From: GCA-2683825 sp965662355
GTDB taxonomy: Bacteria; Planctomycetota; UBA1135; GCA-002686595
Assembly (NCBI GenBank): GCA_965662355.1
Contig: CBFIHP010000023.1
Location: forward strand, 13,484-77,483
DNA length: 64,000 bases
Reading direction: 5' to 3'
A program made the position numbers and the translations under genes. This document shows, in pieces, positions 53,262-62,573 of the stretch (the first letter of the stretch is position 1; each line of letters opens with the position of its first letter). The notes under the pieces are model-generated. The model made no database searches, was not told where the DNA came from, and worked only from the letters and a program-made list of their open reading frames with translations.

Positions 53262-54088
53262 CGCTGATCCAGGTTGTCGCCTGGGCAGGAAACGCGGCCT
53301 TCTTTTCGCGCTTCTTCGTTCAGTGGATCGCCTCCGAAAGGGCGAAGAGATCGGTGACGCCGCGCGCGTTCTGGTGGCTTTCCTTGTTCGGAGCGTTATG
53401 TCTCACCGCCTACCTGACACACCGGGGCGAGATCGTCTTGTTGACGGGGATACTCGTCAACGGCTGCCTCTATATCCGCAACCTGGTTCTGTCCTACAGC
53501 GCAGCCAAGGACAGGATTCCAAATTCGGTGCTCATCGGAGGTGCGCTTCTGGCCACGGTGTTCCTGGTCGCATCGAGCGCCGGAAAGGTCCGTGCCGCCT
53601 GGAGCGAAACGCCTCTTTGGTTCGCGTGCAGCCTGGCTGGCCAGCTCATCTGGAGCAGCCGCTTCGTGGTGCAGTGGTTCTACAGCGAACGCCGCGGCAA
53701 GAGCCATTTTCCGCGCTCGTTCTGGTGGATCAGCTTGGTGGGCAACGCCTTGCTCCTGTCCTACGCCCTGCACCTCGGCGACGCCATCCTGATCGCTGCG
53801 TTCCTGCCCGGACCCCTGGTGCAAGCTCGCAACCTGATGCTCAGTGCGCCGAGCCGGAAGGAGCTGATCCCTGTCGTCGGTCAACGGACAGGACATAGTC
53901 TCGCTTCGGACAACGCAGGCGGAATAGCTCCTCCCATTGATCGCGCCCCCGTGCGTGAGGGCAAACCGGATCCTCACAGTTCGCCGGCACCTCTGCCGGA
54001 CACGGGTGGATCACGTACTTCGAGTGCAATTCGAGTTTCTCGGCGGGGACGTACCGAATCCGACGCTGCGAGTGAGCCAGTAGGTTGA
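53258..54088 (+). CDS. Tandem LAB_N-domain membrane protein
   Basis: 276 residues. Two copies of the lipid-A-disaccharide-synthase N-terminal domain are visible, each with the same core (RFFVQWIASERAKRS then FWWLSL, about residues 18-45; RFVVQWFYSERRGKS then FWWISL, about 130-160). Each copy holds three helices, like half of a PQ-loop carrier, so the pair could form one full transporter-like unit. Residues about 207-276 are low-complexity and lie antisense to the ArnT-like gene; they may not be a conserved part. It is coupled to the GT2 gene. Confidence 0.8.
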   Translation: MTLIQVVAWAGNAAFFSRFFVQWIASERAKRSVTPRAFWWLSLFGALCLTAYLTHRGEIVLLTGILVNGCLYIRNLVLSYSAAKDRIPNSVLIGGALLATVFLVASSAGKVRAAWSETPLWFACSLAGQLIWSSRFVVQWFYSERRGKSHFPRSFWWISLVGNALLLSYALHLGDAILIAAFLPGPLVQARNLMLSAPSRKELIPVVGQRTGHSLASDNAGGIAPPIDRAPVREGKPDPHSSPAPLPDTGGSRTSSAIRVSRRGRTESDAASEPVG

Positions 54089-55586
54089 ACTCGCTCCAAA
54101 AGCCGGTGTAGAGCGTTTCCTTCGCTGGCACGGCGCGATCGAGTTCGGCGGCCATCGACACACGCTCGTAGCTCGCGACGTAGTCCGGTGCGATTTCGGT
54201 CAAATGAAGGACGCGCAACATCGCGATCACCAGCGCCCCGGCGCCGAGCGTGCGCCGCAAGTGCAATCGGTGAGCGCTGAAGAGACCGACAAGGCTCGCG
54301 AGGAGAATGCCCGCGACAAGCAGCATTCCGCGAGGGGTCAGCTCGAATCCCATAGAGAGCGCCCCGGCGATCTGCAGGCCAGCGGCAACTGCCCCGACCA
54401 GACCCAGGCTGGCGATGACGTAGCCACTGACCCGGAGGCAGCGAGCGGCCGCGATATCGGGGACCTGGCGGAAGGCCGTACAGAGAACCCGCGCGCCGAT
54501 CAGAGCGACCCATGGGAGCAGCGGATACACGTAGCGCGGTCGCGAGCGGGGAAAGATCAGGAAGAAAGCCAGGCCGATGACGACCGTCCACAACCCGCTA
54601 CGCATCATCTCGTTGCTGAGGAGTTCCCTGCGCGAGGCCTTGTTCCATAGAGCCGCGATCACGAAGAGACAGGCCGGCAAGAAACCGGCGAGCACTCCGC
54701 TGACGAAGTGTTGCCTGTGGTCGAGGTACTTCAGCCAGGAAAAGCCGGCCCCGATCACCTCGTCGCTCCACGTGGCTTGCAGCGTTTCCCACGGCACCTC
54801 GCGCACGAGGAGCACGATCCAGGCGCCGAAGAGGAGTCCGGATAGAAGCAGTATGCGAGCACCACGGTTGAGGGCCCGTTTCCAGCCGAGCCACGGAGGC
54901 TGGCCGACGTTCCGCGAGGCCGTCAGGGCCATACCGAGTGTCGTGGCTCCGAGAAAGACCCAGGCCGGCGGCCCCTTGGTCAGCGTCGCCAGTCCGAAAA
55001 GGAGCCCCGCAAGCAGCGTCGAACCCTTCCGGTGCAAGGAGAGCGTGGCCACGGAAGCGGCGAAGACGAGAAGCCCGAAGGGAGCCTCGATTTCACCGAG
55101 CGCGCCCTTCTCGAAGCTCAGGGGGGAAAGCAGGAAGAGGGTGGCGGCCACGAGGCCGAGTCGGCCCGCGCCCTTCTGGCCGAGCCACCACAGAAGCAAC
55201 GCGATGCAAAGCGTCGCAAGCAGCGCCGGTGTTCGCGTGACGGCCTGGTCGATCTCGTGCAGCGAGCCCGGCGAGCGCAGTGAACTGGCCTTCGAGCTGG
55301 CCACGACCATCCAGAACATCCCGGGCGGCTTGGCCAGGTACTCGCGACCGAAGATGTGGGGGACGATGTAGTCGCCGCTCTCGAGCATGGCCCGGGCCGG
55401 AAGTGCGCGCCGCGCTTCCTCGTTGGCGAACTCCCGATCGCCGAAACCGGGCAGGTAGAGCAGGGCCCAGGCCAGGATCAGGCACAGAACCTCCAGGGCC
55501 TGCTGGCGGGGGCTTCGGCTACGCAGGGACAGGGGGCCCTCCTGGGCTTGGATTTCCTCCCCCGATATCCGCTCCGTGGCCTTCAT
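53841..55586 (-). CDS. ArnT-like membrane glycosyltransferase (GT-C)
   Basis: 581 residues with 11-12 hydrophobic helices. The first periplasmic loop has DREFANEEARRALPARAMLESGD (Asp/Glu catalytic loop of the GT39/GT83 type; the motif GDREFANEE plus PHIFGREYLAKPPG fits). It probably moves a sugar from a polyprenyl phosphate to an envelope lipid or glycan. The last 248 bp overlap the end of the convergent LAB_N gene. The GT2 and LAB_N neighbours match the Arn-type pathway logic. Confidence 0.87.
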   Translation of the reverse strand: MKATERISGEEIQAQEGPLSLRSRSPRQQALEVLCLILAWALLYLPGFGDREFANEEARRALPARAMLESGDYIVPHIFGREYLAKPPGMFWMVVASSKASSLRSPGSLHEIDQAVTRTPALLATLCIALLLWWLGQKGAGRLGLVAATLFLLSPLSFEKGALGEIEAPFGLLVFAASVATLSLHRKGSTLLAGLLFGLATLTKGPPAWVFLGATTLGMALTASRNVGQPPWLGWKRALNRGARILLLSGLLFGAWIVLLVREVPWETLQATWSDEVIGAGFSWLKYLDHRQHFVSGVLAGFLPACLFVIAALWNKASRRELLSNEMMRSGLWTVVIGLAFFLIFPRSRPRYVYPLLPWVALIGARVLCTAFRQVPDIAAARCLRVSGYVIASLGLVGAVAAGLQIAGALSMGFELTPRGMLLVAGILLASLVGLFSAHRLHLRRTLGAGALVIAMLRVLHLTEIAPDYVASYERVSMAAELDRAVPAKETLYTGFWSEFNLLAHSQRRIRYVPAEKLELHSKYVIHPCPAEVPANCEDPVCPHARGRDQWEELFRLRCPKRDYVLSVDRRQGSAPSGSAH

Positions 55587-55740
55587 CCGGGGAGGATCCT
55601 AGCCCGAACGATTCATGAGCAGGCACCCCAAAGGCCGCTTTTGAACCCCTCTGCCGAGCCCTTCGGGTTTGTTTGTGCGTAGCGATTCTACGCCACCCTT
55701 GACCCGCCCGCTCGGGTTCGCAAAGTCCACCCAGGAAACG

Positions 55741-57222
55741 ATGGTTCTGCACCGTGGTGAACAGCATTCCGCGCGGGCTCAGCTCGCGTGGTTTCTCTTT
55801 TGGTCGGCTTGCCTTCTGGTCAGCCTGCGGGCTGCCGCTCAGCCCGATCCGCGTTTGGCCTGGCTGACCGCTCCGTTGCGTTTTGCGGCAGATCTGGCGT
55901 CGCCCTTGCACCTCGTGCGCGCACCCCGGGTGCATGCCGCCGAGGGCAAGCTCGTACGCTCGTCGCAAGAGGAGGCCGAGGAGCATCTGCGCGTTCTCGA
56001 GAACCTGGCTCGCTTCGCCGAGCCCAGCGATCCCCGTATCCGCGAAGGCCGCTACATCGTGCCCGGCGAGGTGATCGGGCGCGTCGCGAACGCGGACAAG
56101 AAGGACTTGATCCGGATCCACCTGCGCGACGGTTCCGCCGTGCGGCGTGGGCAACCGGTCGCCTGTGGCGATGCCTACGTCGGCCGCATCGACAGTATCC
56201 GAGCGAAGGGCAGCGAGGGGGCTGCCGAGGCAACGGTCGAGCTGGTGACTTCAGCAGGGTTCAGCGTCGGGGGGCGCATGGATCGAGAATCCGAGGACCA
56301 AGACGAAGAGGTGTTCCTGATCGTGGGTGGCCTCTCCTCGCGCAGGTCGAAGGACACCATCCGGCTTGCCGTGCAATATCCTTCCGACCCGAGCATCACG
56401 GGAGGCGAGGTGTGCGTCTACGAACGCTTTGCCGAAGCGGAGGAGTTTGCCCAGCTAGCCGAGGGGCTCTTGCTTGGGCGACTCGAACGCTATGCGTCCG
56501 AATCGAGTCGGCGCAAGAGATCCTTCGGAGTGGTGCCCATCCTCGACTATCGCCACGGGCTCTATCGCGTGGTTGTGTTGGCCCCCGAGGAGAGTCGGCC
56601 CGAAACGCAAGCGATTGCGAGCAGCGGGCTCGCCCACGAGCGCTGGCTACGGACCCGCGCGCTGGTATTCGGTGACCCCAGTCCCTGGCGCAGTGCGACG
56701 AAGATTCCTGCGGGGCGCCTGGCCGGAATCGAGCCGGGGGCGGCGATCACCGGTGTCGGGGGGCGCTTGTTGGGGCGCGTCTCACGCGCCGGTCCGCTGG
56801 CCGCGGACGTCAGCTTTCTTGACGATACCGGCCTGGCTCTCGTGGCCATGGCCACCTTCGTCGGCCACGCAGCGCCGCGCGTACTCGGCCGGCTGACCTC
56901 CCTCGGACGAGACTCCGCAACGGGCTTCGTGCGCATGCGTTGGGAGGTAGGTGTCTCCCTCGGCGAAGTCTCGGGGTGGGCCGAAGACGCGCCTGCGCGC
57001 GCGAGGCTGTTCACGGGATCGGGCGATGAAGGCTTGCCCGCAGGGCTATTCTTCGGGGAAGCCGAATTGCCGGTGGATGTCTTGCCCGGTGAGATCCGCG
57101 AGATCCTGGTCGAGAGCGATGTCTCTGGAGCGGACGTGCGTGCCCTTTATGCACGGATCGCTCCGAGCTTCAACGACCCGGACATCGCGCGCGGAGTCAC
57201 TGCCAGTGGAGACGAGCGCTGA
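55741..57222 (+). CDS. mreC: MreC-like cell-shape protein
   Basis: 493 residues, longer than usual (about 280-370). One N-terminal membrane helix (AWFLFWSACLLVSLRAAA), then a coiled segment (residues about 75-95) and beta-rich domains: a first pair around IVPGEVIGRVANADKKDL and a second part around IPAGRLAGIEPGAAITG that looks like a repeated barrel. MreC links MreB to the periplasmic wall synthases. The call rests mainly on being first in an mreD-PBP2-rodA operon. ATG 55741 is chosen over 55669 because an AGGAA precedes it. No mreB is in the window. Confidence 0.75.
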   Translation: MVLHRGEQHSARAQLAWFLFWSACLLVSLRAAAQPDPRLAWLTAPLRFAADLASPLHLVRAPRVHAAEGKLVRSSQEEAEEHLRVLENLARFAEPSDPRIREGRYIVPGEVIGRVANADKKDLIRIHLRDGSAVRRGQPVACGDAYVGRIDSIRAKGSEGAAEATVELVTSAGFSVGGRMDRESEDQDEEVFLIVGGLSSRRSKDTIRLAVQYPSDPSITGGEVCVYERFAEAEEFAQLAEGLLLGRLERYASESSRRKRSFGVVPILDYRHGLYRVVVLAPEESRPETQAIASSGLAHERWLRTRALVFGDPSPWRSATKIPAGRLAGIEPGAAITGVGGRLLGRVSRAGPLAADVSFLDDTGLALVAMATFVGHAAPRVLGRLTSLGRDSATGFVRMRWEVGVSLGEVSGWAEDAPARARLFTGSGDEGLPAGLFFGEAELPVDVLPGEIREILVESDVSGADVRALYARIAPSFNDPDIARGVTASGDER

Positions 57223-57737
57223 TGCGGAGACTCTCACTCGCGGGCTACCTCTTCGTGTTTCTTTGGAGCGCGTGGTTCTTCGCCATCCAGGGCGTGGCCG
57301 TCGGTGGCGAGCTGGGACCGTGGACGCCGGACCTCGGGTTGGTGCTTCTGCTGGCCCTCGACTCGCGTTTGTCGGGCGGTGATGCCCGCCGGATGGCGCT
57401 CGTCGTTTCCCTTGCGCGTTCGAGCTTCAGTTGCGATTCCACGGCGGCGATCATCACCGGCTATCTCGGTGTCGTGGGGGTCAGCTCCGCCCTGCGCGCG
57501 GCCATGGAGGTCGACGGGTACTTCCTGCGCTCGATACTGGCCTGCGTCTATTCGGGCGTCCTTTCGGCTTGGTGGATCGTTTGCCATCAGCTGGGTCTGG
57601 GCGCGGAGCTTTACATCGCGCCGCAGGAGCTGTGGCCCAGCGCCATTTCGACGGCTCTTTGTGCTCTCCTTGTGGGACCTCTGCTCGTGGGATTGCCAGG
57701 CTTCTCGTCCATACGCAAGCGGGGCCGCAGGCGATGA
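57222..57737 (+). CDS. mreD: MreD-like membrane protein
   Basis: 171 residues with five or six hydrophobic helices filling the whole protein and a basic C-terminus (RKRGRRR). Sequence conservation of MreD is low everywhere; size, topology and place between mreC and PBP2 support the name. It starts at TGATG on the mreC stop and overlaps PBP2 by ATGA. Confidence 0.75.
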   Translation: MRRLSLAGYLFVFLWSAWFFAIQGVAVGGELGPWTPDLGLVLLLALDSRLSGGDARRMALVVSLARSSFSCDSTAAIITGYLGVVGVSSALRAAMEVDGYFLRSILACVYSGVLSAWWIVCHQLGLGAELYIAPQELWPSAISTALCALLVGPLLVGLPGFSSIRKRGRRR

Positions 57738-60700
57738 TCGGTTCGCGCTTCCAGCCGCTCGTTCTGTTGCTTGCGCTCGGAGGGGTCGTGCTCCTCGCAC
57801 GGCTCTATCAGGTGCAGGTCACCGACAACGAGATCTGGGCCCTCGAGGCCGCACGCCTGGTGCACGCCGGTCGCGAGGTTCCCTACCGGCGCGGGACGAT
57901 TCGCGATCGCGAGGATCGCGTGCTGGCCCGAGACATCGATGGATTTGCCCTCGAGCTCGTCTACCGCACGTTCCGTCGCGATCACCCGCTGGGCCAGGTC
58001 GCCCATGCCCTGTCGCTGATCGAAGGGCGCGCGGTTTCACTGGAGGAGGTGCGCTTCGATCTCGAGCGCAAGACCCTGGACCTGGCCAGCTTGACACCGA
58101 TCGACTGGCGTGCCTTTGGACGTGGGGCGGGCTTCTCGTTCGGAGGGCGAAGCGTGTCCGCGACCGCCGACCCGCTCGGTGAATTGCGCGAGCGACGCGC
58201 CCGCGATCTCTCCTTCTATCTTCGACAGCTCTTCGAATTCCGACCGAGCTCCTGGAAGCGGCTCGTGCGCGAGGCGTTCGATGGTCGGGGAAATGTCTCT
58301 CTGTTGGAGCTCGTGGCACACGAGCTGGGGCGCTCGCGGGAGGAGCAGGAGGACTGGCTGATCGAGCGCATCACACGCTCGTTGGAGCAGCTAGAGCGAC
58401 TCGCCCGCTTGCTCGAGTGGCCCGAGACCGACGATCCGGGGGTGCCCCTGGACTCCCTGGATCGGATCGTGTTCGAGCTGGAACGCGCGCGACGCACGGT
58501 CGAAGATGCCGTGGCTTCCAAGCTCTTTCGGGAGGCCGCGAAGTTCCCCGCGGGGCGCGTCGATGACGGTCTTCTCAACTACTTCTTCGATGTTTCCTGG
58601 ATCGCGCGCCGCATCGGTTGGGATGCGCGTCGCACGAGCGAGTGGACTCGGGCAGCTCGGGCTGGATGGGAACGAAATTGGCGCGATCGTTATGTGCTGC
58701 TACCCCTGGTCTGGTCCCTGGCCCTCGAGCCAGCGGAACCGCACACCGAGGAGGAGCTGCTCGATCGTCTGGCGCTGCTCTTCGGACCTAGCGAGGCCTT
58801 GACGGGTGCGCTCGACGGCGATATCGAACCCTGGCGCGAGCTGGAGGAGCTGGTTGTCTTCGAGAGACTCGATGCGGTCCTGGCGGCGAGCATCAGCCCG
58901 GAGGCGCGGGGGTTCATGGGGCGTGTCTTGCCCATTCAACTCGATGCTTTGCGCCAACTTCCCGCGGGATCACCGAAGCTCGTCCTCAAGACCCTGGTGT
59001 CGGATGAAGCCCGGGCGAGTTCCACGCAGATCGCGGAAGCGCTCGAGGCGAATCTGAAACCCGAGAAGCTCTACGTACGTCACGTCGACGCGCTCTACGA
59101 GGTGGCACGGACCATCGTCGCTGATTGGGAGGTGGGCTTTCAACGCGGGTTGCAGGTCACGCTGAATGCAATTCTCGCCAGGGCCTCTCCGCATGATCTC
59201 TCGGAGGGGGGCGAGCTGCGTTTTTCCCCAGAGAACATTCGCGGTGCCCTGGAACGGGCAGAGTTCTTCCTGAAGGACTACGGCATGCGTCCGCGCAAGA
59301 TCGTCCCGGGCGATCCCTCCTACGACGTCATCTATCTCTTGACGCACTATCGCGACGAGTTTCCGGGCTTTCGAATTCGCCCGGAGTGTCGTAGAACCCA
59401 CGTTGAGTTCGCCGGTGAGGATGTGCGCCCCGCCGACCGCATTCTGGGCACGGTCTCGTCGATTCCCTTGCCCGCGCTCTTGCGACAGCGCGACGACGCG
59501 AGCGAACTGCGGCAATTGAAGCGCCATCCCGAGCGCACGGACGAACAGGAGCAAGAGCTGCGGAGATTGATCGCCGAGGTCTATCTTCCGAGCGAGACCG
59601 AGGGCGTCGCCGGCATCGAGGGTTTCTTCAATCGCGAGCTGACCGGGCGCAATGGCTACGAGGAGTTTCGCGGACTGGATAGTCTCGAGGGCGGGAGGAA
59701 ACACATCCCCGTGCGCGAAGCCAGGGACGGTCTGGACCTGCGCTTGACCCTGGACGTCGAGTTGCAGCAGGCCGCCCAGCGCACGTTGCGCCACCCCGAT
59801 CCTGTGAAGTCGGATCCGAAGTACGACTGGGAATGGCACGCCGAGCCGGTGGGTGCCATCACCTTCGTCTCGATCGATGGCGAGGTCCTGGCAGCGGCGT
59901 CGGAGCCGGACGAGGGATCCATCCTCGGTCCGAACGCGACCGGGCAGCGCTTGCTGATGACGGACAGAACGCTGCGCAAGCCGACCTTTCAGCCCCCGGG
60001 GTCGGTCTTCAAACCCTTCGTCGCTGCCTACGCGCTCGAGCAGGGGTTGGATCCCATGCACAAGGTGACCTGCGCGCCGCTTCCCGATGGGCGCGCGGGG
60101 TACGTAGATCTGCATTGCTGGAACGAGGGCGGGCACGGCGAGGTCGACCTGCACAGGGCTCTCGTGGGGTCATGCAACTCGTACTTCGCCTGGCTCGGGG
60201 AGACGTTCAGCGATGCCGACTTCCACGAGATGGCCCAGCTCTTCGGCTTCGGTCGACCGACCGGAGTGGGGGACCCCCTGCCGTGGGATCGCGAGGATAC
60301 GCGCCGCTATCGCCTCGAGGACAGCGCCGGTTTTGCCAAACGCGGGGGGCGCTACGTTCGTCTGCGCAACCGCGAGCGGCGCATGGCAGGCAATGGGCTC
60401 GGTGTCGTCGAGGCGACGCCCATGCAGGTCACCCGCGCGATCCTGGGACTGGCTGCAGGCGAATTTCTGTCCCTGCGTCTGGCGAAGGGGGTGGGCGAGA
60501 CGCCCTTGCCGCCTCCCGAGCGTCGCCACCTGGCGGTCGGCGAGGATGTCTTGCGGCGTATACGCAAGGCCTTGCGCGGCGTCGTCGCCGAATCCGGTGG
60601 AACGGCGCGTTTGGCCCTCGGGCCCGAGGCCTTGGGCCTCGACATCTGTGCCAAGACCGGAAGTGCCGACATCAGCACGCAGGGAGAAGGCGAGTCGCGG

Positions 60701-60901
60701 GTGGTTCGCAAGCACACCTGGGTCGCTGGCTGGGTCCCCGCCGAGAACCCCGTCGCGGTCTTCTGCATCTTCGAGCACGACACCCGTGCGACCTCCTCCC
60801 ACGGAGCCACCTATCTGGCGCGCCAGTTCCTGCAACAGCCCGAAGTCCTCGACTGGCTGGCGCAGAAGGGCGTGGATGTCTCAGGGGTGGTAGCGCGATG
60901 A
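57734..60901 (+). CDS. mrdA: Elongasome transpeptidase PBP2 with large N-terminal insertion
   Basis: 1055 residues; usual PBP2 is about 600-650. One N-terminal helix (about 5-25) is followed by the pedestal start VPYRRGTIRDREDRVLARD. The transpeptidase motifs are complete: Ser757-V-F-Lys760 in QPPGSVFKPF, Ser813-C-Asn815 in GSCNSYF, and Lys974-T-Gly976 in CAKTGSAD. Between about residues 90 and 500 lies a mostly helical, charged insert that I cannot match to a family. Together with MreC, MreD and RodA it should crosslink side-wall peptidoglycan. ATGA overlaps on both sides. Confidence 0.92.
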   Translation: MIGSRFQPLVLLLALGGVVLLARLYQVQVTDNEIWALEAARLVHAGREVPYRRGTIRDREDRVLARDIDGFALELVYRTFRRDHPLGQVAHALSLIEGRAVSLEEVRFDLERKTLDLASLTPIDWRAFGRGAGFSFGGRSVSATADPLGELRERRARDLSFYLRQLFEFRPSSWKRLVREAFDGRGNVSLLELVAHELGRSREEQEDWLIERITRSLEQLERLARLLEWPETDDPGVPLDSLDRIVFELERARRTVEDAVASKLFREAAKFPAGRVDDGLLNYFFDVSWIARRIGWDARRTSEWTRAARAGWERNWRDRYVLLPLVWSLALEPAEPHTEEELLDRLALLFGPSEALTGALDGDIEPWRELEELVVFERLDAVLAASISPEARGFMGRVLPIQLDALRQLPAGSPKLVLKTLVSDEARASSTQIAEALEANLKPEKLYVRHVDALYEVARTIVADWEVGFQRGLQVTLNAILARASPHDLSEGGELRFSPENIRGALERAEFFLKDYGMRPRKIVPGDPSYDVIYLLTHYRDEFPGFRIRPECRRTHVEFAGEDVRPADRILGTVSSIPLPALLRQRDDASELRQLKRHPERTDEQEQELRRLIAEVYLPSETEGVAGIEGFFNRELTGRNGYEEFRGLDSLEGGRKHIPVREARDGLDLRLTLDVELQQAAQRTLRHPDPVKSDPKYDWEWHAEPVGAITFVSIDGEVLAAASEPDEGSILGPNATGQRLLMTDRTLRKPTFQPPGSVFKPFVAAYALEQGLDPMHKVTCAPLPDGRAGYVDLHCWNEGGHGEVDLHRALVGSCNSYFAWLGETFSDADFHEMAQLFGFGRPTGVGDPLPWDREDTRRYRLEDSAGFAKRGGRYVRLRNRERRMAGNGLGVVEATPMQVTRAILGLAAGEFLSLRLAKGVGETPLPPPERRHLAVGEDVLRRIRKALRGVVAESGGTARLALGPEALGLDICAKTGSADISTQGEGESRVVRKHTWVAGWVPAENPVAVFCIFEHDTRATSSHGATYLARQFLQQPEVLDWLAQKGVDVSGVVAR

Positions 60902-62100
60902 CTTCGGTCTGGAGCTGGAAAGGGCAACGACCGGCCAGGGGCTGGCGCGCGATCTTCTACGGCCGCATCCCCTGGTTGACGATCGACTGGCCGGTCTTGC
61001 TCCTCGCCGTGGCGATGGTCTTCGTCGGTCTCGTTTTCATCGAGGAGATGGCGGTCACCGAGGAGTACTACGGGCGCGATAAGATCAATCTGGCGGGGCA
61101 CATGAAGAAGCTGGCCGTGGCTCTTCCATGCCTCGTTTTCGGGCTTCTGGTTCGACCGCGCTTTCTACGCCAGAACACGGGCCTGCTCTACGGCGCCGTC
61201 ATCGTGTTGCTCATGCTGGTGCCCTTCATCGGCGAGGAGCGAAACAACGCACGCCGCTGGATTCCGATGCCCCTCGGTTTCGACATCCAACCCTCGGAGC
61301 TGGCGAAGATCGGGCTGATCCTGGCCTTGGCCCGAGCCCTCTATCGCAATCGTCTGCGGCGTCCCATCGATTGGGCGATACCCGCTGGGCTGGCACTCCT
61401 GCCCATGGGCTTGGTCGCTGCCCAACCGGATCTCGGCACCGCGCTGACCATCGTACCCGTCACCCTGGGGCTCTTCTGGGTCGCCGGGGCGAAAGGTCGC
61501 ATGCTGGCGAGCCTGGTGGGAATGTGCGTACTGCTTGGAAGCATGGCCTGGCAGTTCGAGTGGGTGCAGGGGTATCAGAAAAAGCGCATCGACACCTGGG
61601 CCACTTCGTTTAGCAACGAAGCCCTGATCGACAACAAGAACGGGGCCGGCTATCACACCTATCATGCGCGCGTCGTGATCGGTAACGGTGGCATGTTCGG
61701 GACGGGACTCGGCAAGGGCGTGGCCAATGCAGCCGCGCACTTGCCCGAACGCGACTGCGATTCGATCTTCTGTGTCATCGCCGAGGAGGGGGGCTTCGTC
61801 GGGGCGTCCTTCCTCGTGATCTTCTATCTCCTGTTCGGGGGCTTGCTGCTCGCCGCGGCGGCGCGCACGAGAGAACGTTATTCGCGGCTCGTCGTGGCCG
61901 GAGTTGGGCTGTACTTCACGGCCCACTTTCTGATCAACGCTGGGGTCAATCTCGGTCTCTTGCCGATGACCGGGCTCACACTGCCTCTGATCTCGACCGG
62001 GGGCTCATCCTTGATGGCGAGCTTCCTGGCCCTGGGCTTGGCCAGCGGGCTATCGGCGCGCCAGGAGCCGACCCTGGACATGGACGCTTTCCGCTCCTGA
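60898..62100 (+). CDS. rodA: Peptidoglycan glycosyltransferase RodA (SEDS)
   Basis: 400 residues with about ten membrane helices. SEDS motifs are present: RRWIPMPLGFDIQPSELAKIG, AAQPDLGTAL, the catalytic aspartate region ERDCDSIFCVIAEEGG, and NLGLLPMTGLTLPLISTGGSS. It polymerises glycan strands in partnership with PBP2, whose gene it overlaps by ATGA. A short extra stretch between helices (SFSNEALIDNKNGAGYHTYH) is somewhat longer than usual. Confidence 0.95.
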   Translation: MTSVWSWKGQRPARGWRAIFYGRIPWLTIDWPVLLLAVAMVFVGLVFIEEMAVTEEYYGRDKINLAGHMKKLAVALPCLVFGLLVRPRFLRQNTGLLYGAVIVLLMLVPFIGEERNNARRWIPMPLGFDIQPSELAKIGLILALARALYRNRLRRPIDWAIPAGLALLPMGLVAAQPDLGTALTIVPVTLGLFWVAGAKGRMLASLVGMCVLLGSMAWQFEWVQGYQKKRIDTWATSFSNEALIDNKNGAGYHTYHARVVIGNGGMFGTGLGKGVANAAAHLPERDCDSIFCVIAEEGGFVGASFLVIFYLLFGGLLLAAAARTRERYSRLVVAGVGLYFTAHFLINAGVNLGLLPMTGLTLPLISTGGSSLMASFLALGLASGLSARQEPTLDMDAFRS

Positions 62101-62179
62101 GCTCGCTCCGGTCGGCGACGCGGCAGGGCAGGAGGAGGTCATTTGGGGGACAAGTACCTGCGAACGTGCCTTCGAAGGG

Positions 62180-62208
62180 GTTCGATCTTTGGGGCCCGAC
62201 AATCGAAC
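62180..62208. promoter_or_regulatory. Candidate operator upstream of the BMC genes
   Basis: A perfect 7-bp inverted repeat GTTCGAT-N15-ATCGAAC lies 45 bp before the shell-protein start. It overlaps a weak promoter-like pair (TTGGGG at 62189, TACACT at 62211). The geometry fits repressor binding, for example by a DeoR- or GntR-type regulator of the BMC substrate. Confidence 0.35.
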
Positions 62209-62252
62209 GCTACACTTCCCGCCCTTTCGTCCCGAACAACGGAGCAAGTGCG

Positions 62253-62558
62253 GTGCAGAAGCGAGCATTGGGAATGATCGAGACCCGAGGACTGGTCGGG
62301 TCGATCGAAGCGGCGGATGCCATGGTCAAGGCGGCCAAGGTGGATCTCTTCGGCAAGGAGAAGGCCACGGCCGGCCTGGTGACAATGTACGTTTGCGGCG
62401 AGGTCGGTGCGGTCAAGGCCGCGACCGATGCCGGTGCGGCGGCGGCGCGACGGGTCGGCGAGCTCGTCAGCGTGCACGTCATCCCGCGACCCCACGACCA
62501 GGTCGTCGAGCGCATCCTGCCGCCCATGACGCCGCCCGGGTTGATCAAGGACGCCTAG
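62253..62558 (+). CDS. BMC-H microcompartment shell protein
   Basis: 101 residues, the single-BMC-domain hexamer type (PduA/EutM-like): ALGMIETRGLVGSIEAADAM at the start, then KATAGLVTMYVCGEVGAVKAAT and VSVHVIPRPHDQV. The GTG at 62253 is chosen since the domain starts at once after it and a GGAG lies 8 bases upstream; an upstream in-frame GTG at 62166 would add 29 residues unlike the family. A C-terminal extension follows the domain (RILPPMTPPGLIKDA). Shell hexamers form the facets of the compartment. Confidence 0.92.
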   Translation: MQKRALGMIETRGLVGSIEAADAMVKAAKVDLFGKEKATAGLVTMYVCGEVGAVKAATDAGAAAARRVGELVSVHVIPRPHDQVVERILPPMTPPGLIKDA

Positions 62559-62573
62559 GGCGAGCGAGCCGAG

